NCBI RefSeq assembly: GCF_003788635.1 | Contig: NZ_AYKH01000034.1 | Span: forward strand, 62,001-126,000 | Reading direction: 5' to 3' | Length of the DNA stretch: 64,000 nucleotides | Source: Salinisphaera orenii subsp. orenii MK-B5 | GTDB taxonomy: Bacteria > Pseudomonadota > Gammaproteobacteria > Nevskiales > Salinisphaeraceae | Shown here: positions 26,030 to 35,124 of the stretch, piece after piece | Numbering within the stretch: the first letter of the stretch is position 1 | Layout of the letters: the number at the start of each line of letters is the position of its first letter | Notes under the pieces: model-generated | The model's input: only the letters and a program-made list of their open reading frames with translations | Databases searched by the model: none | What the model was told of the DNA's origin: nothing | Position numbers and translations under genes: made by a program

Positions 26030-27037
26030 ATGAGAGCCGCCATCCTGAAACAGCCGGGGGGACTGGAACGCATCGAGACCGTGGAACGCGCGGCGCCGGA
26101 GCCGCGCGACGACGAACTGCTGGTCCGGGTGCACGCCAGTTCCCTCAACTATCACGACTATGCGGTCGCCAACGGCAGCATTCCGACCGAGGACGGCCGC
26201 GTGCTCTTGTCCGACGGCGCCGGTGAGGTCGTGGCGGTGGGCCGAGACGTCGAGGCATTCGCGGTCGGCGATTCGGTGATCTCGACCTTCTTTCCGCACT
26301 GGACGGATGGCCCGATCTCGCCGGCCAAGCGCGCCGGCACGCCGGGCGATCGCGGCCCGGGCATGGCCGCGGAGTACGTCGTCGGCCCGGTCGGCGCCTT
26401 CACCCGCGCGCCGGCGGGCTGGTCGCACGCCGAAGCGGCGACGCTGCCCTGCGCCGCGCTGACCGCCTGGCGCGCGCTCATGGTCGAGGCGCGCATCAAG
26501 CCGGGCGACACCGTGCTGACGATGGGCACCGGCGGGGTATCGATATTCGCGCTGCAGTTCGCCCGCGCCGCCGGGGCGCGGGTGATCGCCACCTCCGGTT
26601 CCGACACCAAGCTCGAGCGTCTGCGCGCCCTCGGCGCGGATCACGTGATCAACTATGCCGCGGACCCCAAATGGGGCAAGACCGCGAAACGGCTGACCGA
26701 CGGTCGCGGCGTCGACGCGGTGGTCGAGATCGGCGGCCCGGAGACCCTCGGCCAGTCGATCGCGGCCTGCCGCATGGGCGGCCATATCAGCCTGATCGGC
26801 GTACTCACGGGCGTGGCCGGCGAGGTGCCGACCGCGCTGTTCTTCTACAACAACCTCCGCATGAGCGGCATCACCGTCGGCAGCCGGGCCCAGCAGCAGG
26901 ACATGGTGCGCGCGATCGAGGCCAACGACATGCGGCCGGTCATCGACACCACGTTCGCGCTCGACGAGCTGGCCGACGCTTTCCGCCATCAGGCCGCCGG
27001 CCGGCACTTCGGCAAGATCGGGGTCTCGATCCCGTGA
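26030..27037 (+). CDS. Zinc-independent medium-chain NAD(P)-dependent alcohol dehydrogenase/quinone reductase
   Basis: This is a 335-residue MDR-family oxidoreductase. The GroES-like N-terminal domain (1-130) lacks the Cys/His cluster of zinc alcohol dehydrogenases. The Rossmann domain carries the nucleotide motif GTGGVSIFALQFARAAGA (about 165-182). The C-terminal part (DTTFALDELADAFRHQAAG) is typical of quinone-oxidoreductase-like members. It would reduce an enone, quinone or aldehyde with NAD(P)H. The ATG has GGAG six bases upstream. Its stop overlaps the GTG of the asparaginase-like gene (GTGA), so the two are translationally coupled. Confidence 0.87.
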   Translation: MRAAILKQPGGLERIETVERAAPEPRDDELLVRVHASSLNYHDYAVANGSIPTEDGRVLLSDGAGEVVAVGRDVEAFAVGDSVISTFFPHWTDGPISPAKRAGTPGDRGPGMAAEYVVGPVGAFTRAPAGWSHAEAATLPCAALTAWRALMVEARIKPGDTVLTMGTGGVSIFALQFARAAGARVIATSGSDTKLERLRALGADHVINYAADPKWGKTAKRLTDGRGVDAVVEIGGPETLGQSIAACRMGGHISLIGVLTGVAGEVPTALFFYNNLRMSGITVGSRAQQQDMVRAIEANDMRPVIDTTFALDELADAFRHQAAGRHFGKIGVSIP

Positions 27038-27579
27038 GCGCGTCGGCGCCGCTCGAGCCCGGTTGCCGCATCGCGCTGCTGGCTACCGGCGGTACGCTGG
27101 AAAAGCGCTACGACCCGCATGCGGGCACGCTCGCGCTCGGCACGCCGGTGGTCGAGGAGCTGCTGGCCACGCTGGTCCAGCCGGACGTCGCGGTGGACGT
27201 CGAGCGCGTGATGGCCGTCGATTCGCTGGATCTCGACGACGCCGGGCGCGATGCGATCGTGGCTGCCGTCGACCATCGCATCGCCTCCGGCGACTGCGAT
27301 GCGGTGATCGTCACCCACGGCACCGATACGCTCGCTGAGACCGCCGCCGCGCTGGTCGCCGGACTGAAGGCGCCGGCGGTGCCGGTGGTGCTCACCGGGG
27401 CGATGGTGCCCTGGGCCTGCGCGGGCAGCGACGCGGCCCAGAATCTCGCCCAGGCGCTGATGGCCGCGCGCCTGCTCGCTCCGGGCGTGCACGTGGTCTT
27501 TCACTCGCGGGTCGTGCCCGGCGAGCGGGTGGTGAAAGACTACGCGCGTCTCACGCTCGTCGACGGCCGCCCGGGCTGA
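27034..27579 (+). CDS. Single-domain asparaginase-like protein
   Basis: This 181-residue protein contains only the N-terminal half of the L-asparaginase fold. The active-site motifs are present: ATGGTLEK (about 15-22) with the first catalytic Thr, and THGTDTLAETA (about 95-105) with the second Thr and Asp. LTGAMVPW and SDAAQNL follow. Full asparaginases have about 330 residues and a second domain that completes the substrate pocket, which is absent here. Short, one-domain relatives occur in proteobacteria; their activity is not well defined. The GTG start overlaps the preceding stop. Coupling to the oxidoreductase gives no clear functional clue. Confidence 0.82.
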   Translation: MSASAPLEPGCRIALLATGGTLEKRYDPHAGTLALGTPVVEELLATLVQPDVAVDVERVMAVDSLDLDDAGRDAIVAAVDHRIASGDCDAVIVTHGTDTLAETAAALVAGLKAPAVPVVLTGAMVPWACAGSDAAQNLAQALMAARLLAPGVHVVFHSRVVPGERVVKDYARLTLVDGRPG

Positions 27580-27651
27580 GGCGGTCCCGGCGGGCGTGGC
27601 ACGGTCGGATCGGATGACGGGCAGGTCTGGGCGCCCGGAGGCGGCCGGCGC

Positions 27652-29079
27652 ATGAGCCGGGTCGTGCGCAATCTCACCGAGGGACCGATCGTCAGCGCTC
27701 TGGTGCGCCTGGCCGTGCCGATCGTGTTCGCCAATCTGCTCCAGACCGCCTACCAGCTGATCGACACCTTCTGGGTCGGCCGGCTGGGTGCGGCCGCGGT
27801 GGCCGCGGTCTCGCTGAGCTTTCCGGTGATCTTCTTTCTCATCTCGCTCGGCCTGGGCCTGGCGATCGCCGGCACCATCCTCGTGTCCCAGTACAGCGGC
27901 CGCGGTGACACCGTCCAGGTCAACCGGGTCGCGGCCCAGGCGCTGGTCGGCGTCATCGCGCTGTCGCTGGTGCTGGCCGTGGCCGGGGTATTCATCGCAG
28001 CGCGGCTGGCGGCGTTTCTCGGCGCCGACGCCGAGGTGCTGCCCATGGCCACGGCCTACATGCGGGTCTCGTTCGTCGGTCTGCCGTTCCTGTTCGCCTA
28101 TGTCATCTTCCAGTCGCTGATGCGCGGCGTGGGCGACGCCGCCACGCCGCTCTACATCGTCACCGGCACGGTGGTGCTCAATTTCTTTCTCGACCCGCTG
28201 TTCATCCTCGGCTGGGGACCGATGCCGGCGCTCGGCGTCTCCGGCGCGGCGCTGGCCACGGTGGTCACCCAGGGGCTGGCGGCGGTGGTGGGGCTGTGGA
28301 TGCTGTTCTCGGGCCGCTACGGCATCGCCCTGCGCGCGCGGCATCTGCGTCCGGATCCGCGGCTGCTGTGGCGTCTGTTCAAGCTCGGCGCGCCGTCGGC
28401 GGTGGAGCAGTCCACACGCGCGCTGGGACTGATGCTCATGACCATTCTGGTCTCCGGCTTCGGCACCGTGACGCTGGCCGCCTACGGCATCGGCACGCGC
28501 ATGCTCAGCTTCGTCATCATCCCGGCGCTGGGTCTGTCGCAGGCGACCTCGGCGCTCGTCGGCCAGAACATCGGCGCGGGCAAGATCGCGCGCGCCGAAC
28601 GCACCACCTGGCTGAGTGCGGTCGTGGCCCTGGTCACCTTGTCCGCCTTCGGGGTGCTGGCCTTCATCTGGGCGGAGGCGATCGTGGCGGTGTTCGTGCC
28701 GAACGCGCCCGCGGTGATCGCGGAGGGCGCGACGTTCGTGCGCTTCACCGCGCTGGCCTATGGTCTGATCGGCGCCCAGATCGTGATCACTGGCGGTTTC
28801 CGCGGCTCGGGCAACACCCTCGTGGCGATGGCCATCGCCCTGATCTCGCTCTGGATGCTGCAGTTTCCGCTGGCCTGGCTGTTGTCCGAGCGCACCGGGC
28901 TGGGAGCGCTGGGCATCTGGATCGCCTATCCGGTGCAGAACGTGCTGACCGCGGCGATCGCCGCGATCTGGTTCGCCCGCGGGACCTGGAAGCGACGCCA
29001 GGTCATCGAGGCGGATGACCCCGAACGCGCCGCCGCCCGCTATAGGCCCGGAACGCTGACAAACACGACACTGCGCTGA
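27652..29079 (+). CDS. MATE-family multidrug efflux transporter
   Basis: This is a 475-residue protein with twelve membrane helices in two related halves. It shows the MATE signature near the start (LVRLAVPIVFANLLQTAYQL, IDTFWVGRLG) and its counterpart in the second half (QATSALVGQNIGAGKIARAE). The family exports cationic drugs or metabolites in exchange for Na+ or H+. A GGAGG site precedes the ATG. It lies 72 bases after the asparaginase-like gene, so read-through is possible. The last 25 residues are polar and cytoplasmic. Confidence 0.9.
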   Translation: MSRVVRNLTEGPIVSALVRLAVPIVFANLLQTAYQLIDTFWVGRLGAAAVAAVSLSFPVIFFLISLGLGLAIAGTILVSQYSGRGDTVQVNRVAAQALVGVIALSLVLAVAGVFIAARLAAFLGADAEVLPMATAYMRVSFVGLPFLFAYVIFQSLMRGVGDAATPLYIVTGTVVLNFFLDPLFILGWGPMPALGVSGAALATVVTQGLAAVVGLWMLFSGRYGIALRARHLRPDPRLLWRLFKLGAPSAVEQSTRALGLMLMTILVSGFGTVTLAAYGIGTRMLSFVIIPALGLSQATSALVGQNIGAGKIARAERTTWLSAVVALVTLSAFGVLAFIWAEAIVAVFVPNAPAVIAEGATFVRFTALAYGLIGAQIVITGGFRGSGNTLVAMAIALISLWMLQFPLAWLLSERTGLGALGIWIAYPVQNVLTAAIAAIWFARGTWKRRQVIEADDPERAAARYRPGTLTNTTLR

Positions 29080-29086
29080 CCGGCTT

Positions 29087-29410
29087 TCAGGCGGTCTCGA
29101 TGTCTGCGTTGGCGGGTGTCACCTGGGCCGGGCGCGCGTCGCCGCCGGCATCGCAGCGACCGAGATGGATCGCACAGACGACACGCAGCATCGAGGCGAG
29201 ATTCGCGACCTCGCCGCGCTCGGAGACGATTTCACTGTAGAGCTCGCCGATGAATTCGGATACGGAATAGCCCTGCTGGCCGGCCAGCGCCTCGAGAATC
29301 CGCCAGAACTCGTGTTCCAACCGGACGCTGGTCACGCAGCCGTGCAGACGGATCGAGCGGGTGGTGCTGCGATAGCGCGCCGGGTCCGCCGATGCGTAGA
29401 TATGGCACAT
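29087..29410 (-). CDS. Ribbon-helix-helix domain protein
   Basis: This 107-residue protein belongs to the RHH_4 type. It starts MCHIYASADPARYRS and has TRSIRLHGCVTSVRLE as the beta strand, then the helices EFWRILEALAGQQGYSVSEF and LYSEIVSERGEVANLASMLR. Such proteins are predicted DNA-binding regulators of unknown targets. A strong GGAGGAG precedes the ATG. It is divergent from the GMC dehydrogenase genes. Two inverted repeats lie just upstream of its start, where an autoregulator would bind. The last 30 residues are unstructured. Confidence 0.8.
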   Translation of the reverse strand: MCHIYASADPARYRSTTRSIRLHGCVTSVRLEHEFWRILEALAGQQGYSVSEFIGELYSEIVSERGEVANLASMLRVVCAIHLGRCDAGGDARPAQVTPANADIETA

Positions 29411-29421
29411 GTCTCCTCCGG

Positions 29422-29467
29422 ATTGCGTTTTGTCCGCAATTTGATCGTTAGCGGTCTGAAACTAACG
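29422..29467. promoter_or_regulatory. Two inverted repeats between divergent RHH and GMC genes
   Basis: ATTGCG/CGCAAT arms (29422-29427 and 29435-29440) and CGTTAG/CTAACG arms (29446-29451 and 29462-29467) lie in an AT-richer patch just upstream of the RHH gene start. They could be operators for the RHH protein or another regulator. Confidence 0.35.
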
Positions 29468-29591
29468 CTCGCGCCGGTCGTCGGCAATGTAGTAGGCGGG
29501 TGTTACCACCGCCCGGGTCGCCCGCGCTAGCCTCGAAGTCGAGACAAAGAGACGGACTTGAGTCCGCCGTGGACGCCGAGGAGATCACACC

Positions 29592-30155
29592 ATGTCCGAT
29601 CATGCCGTATCGCGGCGCGCGTTTCTGCGCGCCGGCGGGGCCGTGCTCACGGGGACGCTGGCATCCACCAGCGGCGTGCTGGCACTGATCGCGCCGTCGA
29701 CGAGCTGGGCGCTGGAACTCGAGGCCCTCGACGCCCATCAGGCGGCGACCGTGCTGCAGTTCACCCGGCACGTCTTTCCGCATGATCGCCTGGACGACGC
29801 GGTCTATGCACTGGTCGTCAAGGATCTCGATGCCGGCGCGGCCGAGGACCCGACGACTCGCCGCATGCTGACCGACGCCGTCCGTCGGCTCGACGAGGCC
29901 TCGGGCGGCGAGTGGCTGTCGCGCAGCGCGGCCGAGCAGTTCGTTCAGGTCCAGGCGATGGAGGCCACGCCGTTCTTCGCCAAGGTCCACAGCACGGCGG
30001 TCGTGTCGCTCTACGACAACGACATGGCCTTCGCCCATTTCGGCTATCCCGGCAGGAAGGGTGATCCGGGCTATATCCATCGCGGATTCAACGATCTGCA
30101 CTGGCTGCCCGATCCGCCGGACGGGGCCAGCGGCCCCGTCCCCGAAACGGCCTGA
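29592..30155 (+). CDS. Gluconate 2-dehydrogenase subunit 3 family protein, Tat-exported
   Basis: This is a 187-residue protein with a twin-arginine signal (SRRAFLRAGG, residues 7-16, then a hydrophobic stretch to about 40). The mature part fits the gluconate-2-dehydrogenase subunit 3 family (QAATVLQFTRHVFPHDRLDD; final HFGYPGRKGDPGYIHRGF). In known complexes this small subunit is needed for export and maturation of the flavoprotein, which lacks its own signal. GAGGAG precedes the ATG. The GMC catalytic subunit starts ten bases after the stop, so they are one operon. Confidence 0.88.
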   Translation: MSDHAVSRRAFLRAGGAVLTGTLASTSGVLALIAPSTSWALELEALDAHQAATVLQFTRHVFPHDRLDDAVYALVVKDLDAGAAEDPTTRRMLTDAVRRLDEASGGEWLSRSAAEQFVQVQAMEATPFFAKVHSTAVVSLYDNDMAFAHFGYPGRKGDPGYIHRGFNDLHWLPDPPDGASGPVPETA

Positions 30156-30165
30156 GGAGGCGAGC

Positions 30166-31752
30166 ATGGATATGTACGACAACCGAACGACTTTCGCCGC
30201 GGACGACGACGGCGTCGTGGTGGTGATCGGCTCGGGTGCGGGCGGCGGCACGCTGGCCAACGAGCTCGCGCAGAAAGGTGTGGACGTGGTGCTTCTCGAG
30301 GCGGGCGGGCTGCACACCACCGACGAATTCATCGCCGACGAATGGCCGTCGTTCAGTCAGCTCGCCTGGACCGACACCCGCACGACCACGGGCGACTGGC
30401 GGGTGGCGCGCGATTTTCCCAATCTGCCGGCCTGGATCTGCAAGGCCGTCGGTGGCACCACGGTGCACTGGGCCGGCGCCAGCCTGCGCATCGAGCCGCA
30501 CGAGTTCCGCGCCCGCAGCACGTACGGCGATCTGGCGGGCGCCACGCTGCGCGACTGGCCGCTGTCTGCCGACGATCTCGCGTCCTACTACGACACCGCC
30601 GAGAAGAAGCTCAACGTTACACGGACCAACGGCCTGCCGGGCCTGCCGGCGAACAACAACTTCAAGGTCATGCATGCCGGGGCGACACGCCTCGGTTATG
30701 AGACCTGCCACACCGGTCGCATGGCGATCAACAGCGTCAACAAGGACGGCCGGAATCACTGCATGCAGCGCGGCTTCTGCTTCCAGGGCTGTCGCTATGC
30801 CGCGAAGTGGTCGACGCTATACACCGAAATTCCGGCCGCACTGCAGACCGGCCGGGTCGAGCTGCGTACCCGCGTACACGTCGCGCGCATCGAACACGAC
30901 GACAACGACCGCGTGACCGGCGTCGTCTACTTCGATGCCGACGGCCGCGAGCGGCGTCAGGCCGCGCGGGTAGCCGCGGTGGCCGGCAATTCGATCGAGA
31001 CGCCCCGGCTGCTGCTCAATTCCGAGTCGTCACGATTCCCCAACGGTCTGGCCAACGGTTCGGATCAGGTCGGGCGCAACTACATGCGCCATACCACCGG
31101 CACCGTCTGGGGCGTGTTCGACAAGCCGGTGGAGATGTACAAGGGCACGACCATGGCCGGCATCGTCCAGGACGAGGCGCGTCACGATCCGAAGCGTGGG
31201 TTCGTCGGCGGCTACGAGATGGAAACGATCTCCCTCGGTCTGCCGTTCATGGCGGCGTTCTTCAACCCGGGCGGCTGGGGCCGCGGTTTCACCGAGGCCA
31301 TGGAGCAGTATCGCCACATGGCCGGGATGTGGCTGGTGGGCGAGGACATGCCGCAGGCCGACAATCGGGTCACGCTCAGCAGCGAGGCCAGGGACGCTTT
31401 CGGTCTGCCCGTCGCCAACGTCCACTACACCGATCACGCCAACGACGTCGCCATGCGCGAGCACGCCTACACCCGGGGCGCGGCGATCTACGAGGCGGCG
31501 GGTGCGACCCGCACCTACCGGACGCCGCCGTATCCGTCGACGCACAATCTCGGAACCTGCCGTATGAGCGAGCGCGCCGCGGACGGCGTCTGCAACGGCC
31601 ACGGACAGAGCCACGAACTGGCCAATCTGTTTATCTCCGACGGCAGCCAGTTCACGACCAGCGCGGCCGAGAATCCGACGTTGACCATCGTCACGCTGGC
31701 GATACGCCAGGCCGATTACATCGCGGAACGAATGCGCGCACGGGCGATCTAG
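30166..31752 (+). CDS. GMC-family FAD oxidoreductase (gluconate/sugar dehydrogenase-like)
   Basis: This is a 528-residue flavoprotein. The FAD motif is VVVIGSGAGGGTLANELA (about 17-34). The GMC C-terminal domain includes THNLGTCRM (His and Arg near the flavin) and the end signature FISDGSQFTTSAAENPTLTI. A GGTTVHWAGA segment matches sugar and polyol dehydrogenases of this type. It probably oxidises a sugar, sugar acid or polyol in the periplasm, carried out by its Tat-signal partner encoded just upstream. The usual third partner, a multihaem cytochrome c subunit, is not adjacent. An AGGAGG site precedes the ATG. A longer in-frame start inside the upstream gene was rejected. Confidence 0.88.
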   Translation: MDMYDNRTTFAADDDGVVVVIGSGAGGGTLANELAQKGVDVVLLEAGGLHTTDEFIADEWPSFSQLAWTDTRTTTGDWRVARDFPNLPAWICKAVGGTTVHWAGASLRIEPHEFRARSTYGDLAGATLRDWPLSADDLASYYDTAEKKLNVTRTNGLPGLPANNNFKVMHAGATRLGYETCHTGRMAINSVNKDGRNHCMQRGFCFQGCRYAAKWSTLYTEIPAALQTGRVELRTRVHVARIEHDDNDRVTGVVYFDADGRERRQAARVAAVAGNSIETPRLLLNSESSRFPNGLANGSDQVGRNYMRHTTGTVWGVFDKPVEMYKGTTMAGIVQDEARHDPKRGFVGGYEMETISLGLPFMAAFFNPGGWGRGFTEAMEQYRHMAGMWLVGEDMPQADNRVTLSSEARDAFGLPVANVHYTDHANDVAMREHAYTRGAAIYEAAGATRTYRTPPYPSTHNLGTCRMSERAADGVCNGHGQSHELANLFISDGSQFTTSAAENPTLTIVTLAIRQADYIAERMRARAI

Positions 31753-31833
31753 CTAGCCGGCGGGTGATGGACGGGCGATGACCACGCCCCAGCATCATCC
31801 GCTCGAACCAAACCGTGGCCCGGTACGTCGAGG

Positions 31834-31856
31834 CCCGGCCGTGCTGCGTGGCCGGG
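31834..31856 (+). terminator. GC-rich hairpin after the GMC gene
   Basis: CCCGGCC (31834-31840) pairs with 31850-31856 around a nine-base loop, between the convergent GMC and DUF7218-like genes. It lacks a T-run; it may be a bidirectional terminator. Confidence 0.4.
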
Positions 31857-31881
31857 CAGCTGCTGCTCCGGCCCGGCTCGT

Positions 31882-32142
31882 TCAGTGTTCGCGCAGGGCG
31901 CGGATGAGTTCGTCCTTGCTCATTTCCGAGCGCTGGCCGATGCCGATCTGCTGCGCCTTCTCGTAGAGCGCATCGACCGACCAGTCCTCGTATTCGGGAT
32001 GCCGCCCGCCCTTCTGACCGGCGGCTTCGCGGTCGGTATTGGCGATGCGCGCGGCCTTTTCCTTGCTCATGCCTTCTTCGCGGAGGGCGTCGTACTGCTC
32101 CGGATCCTTGATCCGGCGGTTATCGTCCCGGCTGTCGCTCAT
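31882..32142 (-). CDS. Small acidic DUF7218-like protein with Rho-N-type domain
   Basis: This is an 86-residue hydrophilic protein. The N-terminal half (KDPEQYDALREEGMSKEKAA, RIANT, GRHPEYEDW) matches small stress-associated proteins labelled DUF7218. The C-terminal half (ALYEKAQQIGIG, MSKDELIRALREH) is a Rho-N/SAP-like helix-extension-helix that may bind nucleic acid. ATG 32142 was chosen because GGAG precedes it by eight bases; a start ten codons upstream is also open. Function is unknown. Confidence 0.75.
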   Translation of the reverse strand: MSDSRDDNRRIKDPEQYDALREEGMSKEKAARIANTDREAAGQKGGRHPEYEDWSVDALYEKAQQIGIGQRSEMSKDELIRALREH

Positions 32143-32245
32143 GTCATGCTCCAATGTTCCACTGGCCTTCATTGTGGCGGGCCGTCCGCAACGGGGAACT
32201 CGTGAAACTACCTAGGCAATCCCACGGCCGGGCGAGGGCGCGCGC

Positions 32246-33016
32246 ATGACTGCGGCCGACCCGGATCTCCAGATCCACGCCGCCAACGAGAGGGGGCGGG
32301 ACTATGTCGTGGGCGACATCCACGGCTGTTTCTACATGCTCGACGCGCTGCTGGCGCGCATCGGCTTCGATGCGACGCGCGATCGGCTCTTCTCGGTCGG
32401 CGATCTCGTCGATCGCGGGCCGGACAGCGAGCGCGCCGGGGAATATCTCGACCGGCCCTGGTTTCATGCGATCCGCGGCAATCACGAGGACATGCTTCTG
32501 GACGCGGTCGCCGAGGGCGGCGAGGCGGCCTCGCTCTGGCGCATGAACGGCGGCGGCTGGTTCGATGCTCTGGATGCGGCGAGCCGGGCGGCGTTGACGC
32601 GCCGGGTCGCGGCGCTGCCGCATGCGATCGAGGTCGCGCTGCCGAGCGGCGGCTGCGCGGTACTCGTGCACGGCGATCTGCCCGGCCGGGACTGGCCGGC
32701 GCTGCGGGCCGGGCTCGCCGCGGGTACGCTGCGCGAGGACGATCGGGTGGCCATGGTCTGGGATCGCGAGAGCGCCCGCCGGATCGAGACCGGCCGCGGC
32801 GGGGTCGAGGTGACCGGCGCGGCCGTGGTGTTCCTCGGCCATACCCCGATGCCGGCCCCGATCGCCTCGGCCAACACGCGCTGGATCGATACCGGCGCCT
32901 TCATGGGGCGCCGCCTGACGCTGGCCGAGCTGGCCGCCGATGGCCGCGTCTGGTCGCTGGCCGCGGATCTGGAGGACTGCGAACACGACTGGCGGCACGT
33001 CGGCACGCCGGGCTGA
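32246..33016 (+). CDS. Serine/threonine protein phosphatase-like metallophosphoesterase
   Basis: This 256-residue protein carries the three metallophosphatase motifs in order: GDIHG (23-27), GDLVDRG (about 52-58) and GNHE (about 79-82). VHGDLPGRDW and FLGHTPMPAP supply later metal ligands. The layout is that of PrpA/PrpB-like (lambda-type) protein phosphatases, which may also act on diadenosine tetraphosphate. A GAGGG site lies upstream of the ATG. It is a single gene on the plus strand. Confidence 0.88.
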   Translation: MTAADPDLQIHAANERGRDYVVGDIHGCFYMLDALLARIGFDATRDRLFSVGDLVDRGPDSERAGEYLDRPWFHAIRGNHEDMLLDAVAEGGEAASLWRMNGGGWFDALDAASRAALTRRVAALPHAIEVALPSGGCAVLVHGDLPGRDWPALRAGLAAGTLREDDRVAMVWDRESARRIETGRGGVEVTGAAVVFLGHTPMPAPIASANTRWIDTGAFMGRRLTLAELAADGRVWSLAADLEDCEHDWRHVGTPG

Positions 33017-33051
33017 TGCGCCCGGCTGATGCGTAGCGTCGATGCGGCGCG

Positions 33052-34350
33052 TCATTCGCCGCCGGTGAGCGAGGCGCAGTCGCTGGGCGGCGGGCGGCCG
33101 GCGAAGCGTTCGTCCAGCCAGGCGACCGCCGCGCCGGCGTGCGTGACCGCGGCACTGATGTGCTCGCCGAAGGCGAGATCGAAGCGCACCGGCACACCCG
33201 CGCGGCAGTAGCGCAGCGCCAGGGCGAGGGCGTCCGCGCGGGGCGTCACCTGATCGAACCGGGCGTGATAATAGAGCAGCGGCGCGTCGAAGCCGCGCTG
33301 ACCGAGCGTGTTGGCGGCGGCGACCCGCGCCAGCGCCGGCTGCTCGAGCGGTTCGTCGACGGTGGTGTATTCCGCGAAGGTGTCGAAGCTGTAGCCCGAC
33401 AGCAGCGGGTCCTTCACCCAGGCCAGCTCCTGGCCGACGCAGCTCTCGGCCAGATCCGCGAACATCGCCCGGCCGTGCGCGTTGAGCAGCGCATCGACGT
33501 CGATCTCCTCATGGGCCCGGCTCAGCCCGATCACGGCCGCGAAGTACAGGCCGGCGAACAGGCCGCCGTCGATATGCCGTGCGGTGCCGACGAGATCGGC
33601 CGGCGGGCCGCCGGCAGCCACGCCCGCGATCGGCAGCTCCGGCGCGTAGTCGGCGGCCAGCTCGGCCGCCCAGAGACTGGCGAAGGCGCCGCCCGAATAG
33701 CCCCAGAGCGCGACCGGCGCCTGCGCGTCGATCGGCGTGTCGGCCAGCAACGCCCGCGCCGCGCGGATGCCGTCGAGCACGCCGTGGCCGGCGTTGGGCC
33801 CGGCCAGGAACTGGGCCTCCGGGCCCTCGTAGTCCGGCAGCACGACGATCCAGCCGCGGCTGAGCGCCTTGTTCATCAGCCCGTGTTCGACCATCGAGCC
33901 GGACAGGATCTCGCGGGAGGGCGCGCAGCGACGCGTGAGCGCATCGTAGGCCACCTGGTAGGACAACAGCCGCGGTTCGGGATCCGCGGGGATCAGCACC
34001 GTGGCCACGTTGATTTGGGGGCGGCCGTGGGAGTTCGTGCTGCGGTAGGCCACCTGCCAGGCGCGTGCGTCGACGTCGAAGAAGTAGTAGGCCTGTGGCG
34101 CGATCGGCCGGTAGCGCAGGATCATGCCCGGCGGGGTCGCGGCCAGTTCGGCCGGCAGGCCACGGGCGTGGAACGGATCGTCGTCGGGCTCGGCGAACGG
34201 GGCGGCCGGTGCCGGATAGGCCGCGGCGCCGGCTGCGACGGCCTCCGGCGGCATCGCCGCGCCGACGGCGGGCGGCCGCCCGGCGCAGCCGGCGACCTGG
34301 GCCAGGACCAAGGCCAGGGACAACAGCAGACCGGCGGCGGGCCAACGCAA
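33052..34350 (-). CDS. Secretory lipase-family lipoprotein
   Basis: This is a 432-residue alpha/beta hydrolase of the secretory lipase (LIP) family. An N-terminal lipoprotein signal ends in AQVAGC (Cys22). The nucleophile Ser lies in WGYSGGAFAS (about 217-226), and VVLPDYEGP precedes it as in other members. The acid is probably the Asp in ARFDQVTP and the His lies in FGEHISAAVTH near the C-terminus. It would hydrolyse lipids or other esters at the cell envelope. It stands alone, downstream of the urea transporter operon and separated from it by a hairpin. Confidence 0.88.
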   Translation of the reverse strand: MRWPAAGLLLSLALVLAQVAGCAGRPPAVGAAMPPEAVAAGAAAYPAPAAPFAEPDDDPFHARGLPAELAATPPGMILRYRPIAPQAYYFFDVDARAWQVAYRSTNSHGRPQINVATVLIPADPEPRLLSYQVAYDALTRRCAPSREILSGSMVEHGLMNKALSRGWIVVLPDYEGPEAQFLAGPNAGHGVLDGIRAARALLADTPIDAQAPVALWGYSGGAFASLWAAELAADYAPELPIAGVAAGGPPADLVGTARHIDGGLFAGLYFAAVIGLSRAHEEIDVDALLNAHGRAMFADLAESCVGQELAWVKDPLLSGYSFDTFAEYTTVDEPLEQPALARVAAANTLGQRGFDAPLLYYHARFDQVTPRADALALALRYCRAGVPVRFDLAFGEHISAAVTHAGAAVAWLDERFAGRPPPSDCASLTGGE

Positions 34351-34369
34351 TCGCGACTCCCATTCAGGC

Positions 34370-34389
34370 CGCCGCGACCGCGGCGGCGC
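34370..34389 (-). terminator. Perfect 9-bp hairpin at the end of the urea operon
   Basis: GCCGCCGCG (34370-34378) pairs perfectly with 34381-34389 over a two-base loop, just after the urtE stop on the minus strand. There is no T-run, so termination efficiency is uncertain. Confidence 0.45.
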
Positions 34390-34400
34390 GATCGCCGAGA

Positions 34401-35124
34401 CTATACGCTCAGATGTTTCTGCACCAGGTCGTCGGTGAGGGCGTCGATCTCGCCCTCGGCGACGAGCCGGCCGTTCTCGAGAATGCGGAACTCGTCGGCC
34501 ACGCGCCGGGCGAAGGGCAGTTTCTGCTCGACCAGCAGCACGGTGAGGCCGTCCTCACGGTTGAGTCGTTCCAGCGTGTCGCCGATCTGGGCGACGATGT
34601 TCGGCTGAATGCCTTCGCAGGGTTCGTCGAGGATCAGCAGGCGCGGCTCGAACACCAGCACGCGCCCGATCGCCAGCTGCTGCTGCTGGCCGCCGGACAG
34701 GTCGCCGCCGCGGCGGTTGCGCATCTCCTTGAGCACGGGAAACAGCTCGTAGACGCGTTCGAGGGCGTTCGCCGAGCGATCCGCACGCACGTGCACGCCG
34801 AGCTGCAGATTCTCGGCAACCGTCAGCTGCGGAAAGATCTCGCGCCCCTGGGGCACGTAGCCCACGCCCAGGCGGGCGCGCCGGTCGGCCGGCAGCCGCA
34901 GCAGGTCGGTGTCGTCGAGCCGGACCTCGCCCCTGGCGTGCACGAGCCCCATCACGCACTTGAGCAGGGTGGTCTTGCCCATGCCGTTGCGGCCCATCAG
35001 GCAGCTGATGCGCCCGGGCGTGACGGTCATGTCGACGTTCCAGAGGATATGGCTGCCGCCGTAGTATTGGTCGAGCCCGCGCAGGGTCAGGCTCGCGGCC
35101 CGGCGGTCGGGCGTGGTTGCGGCA

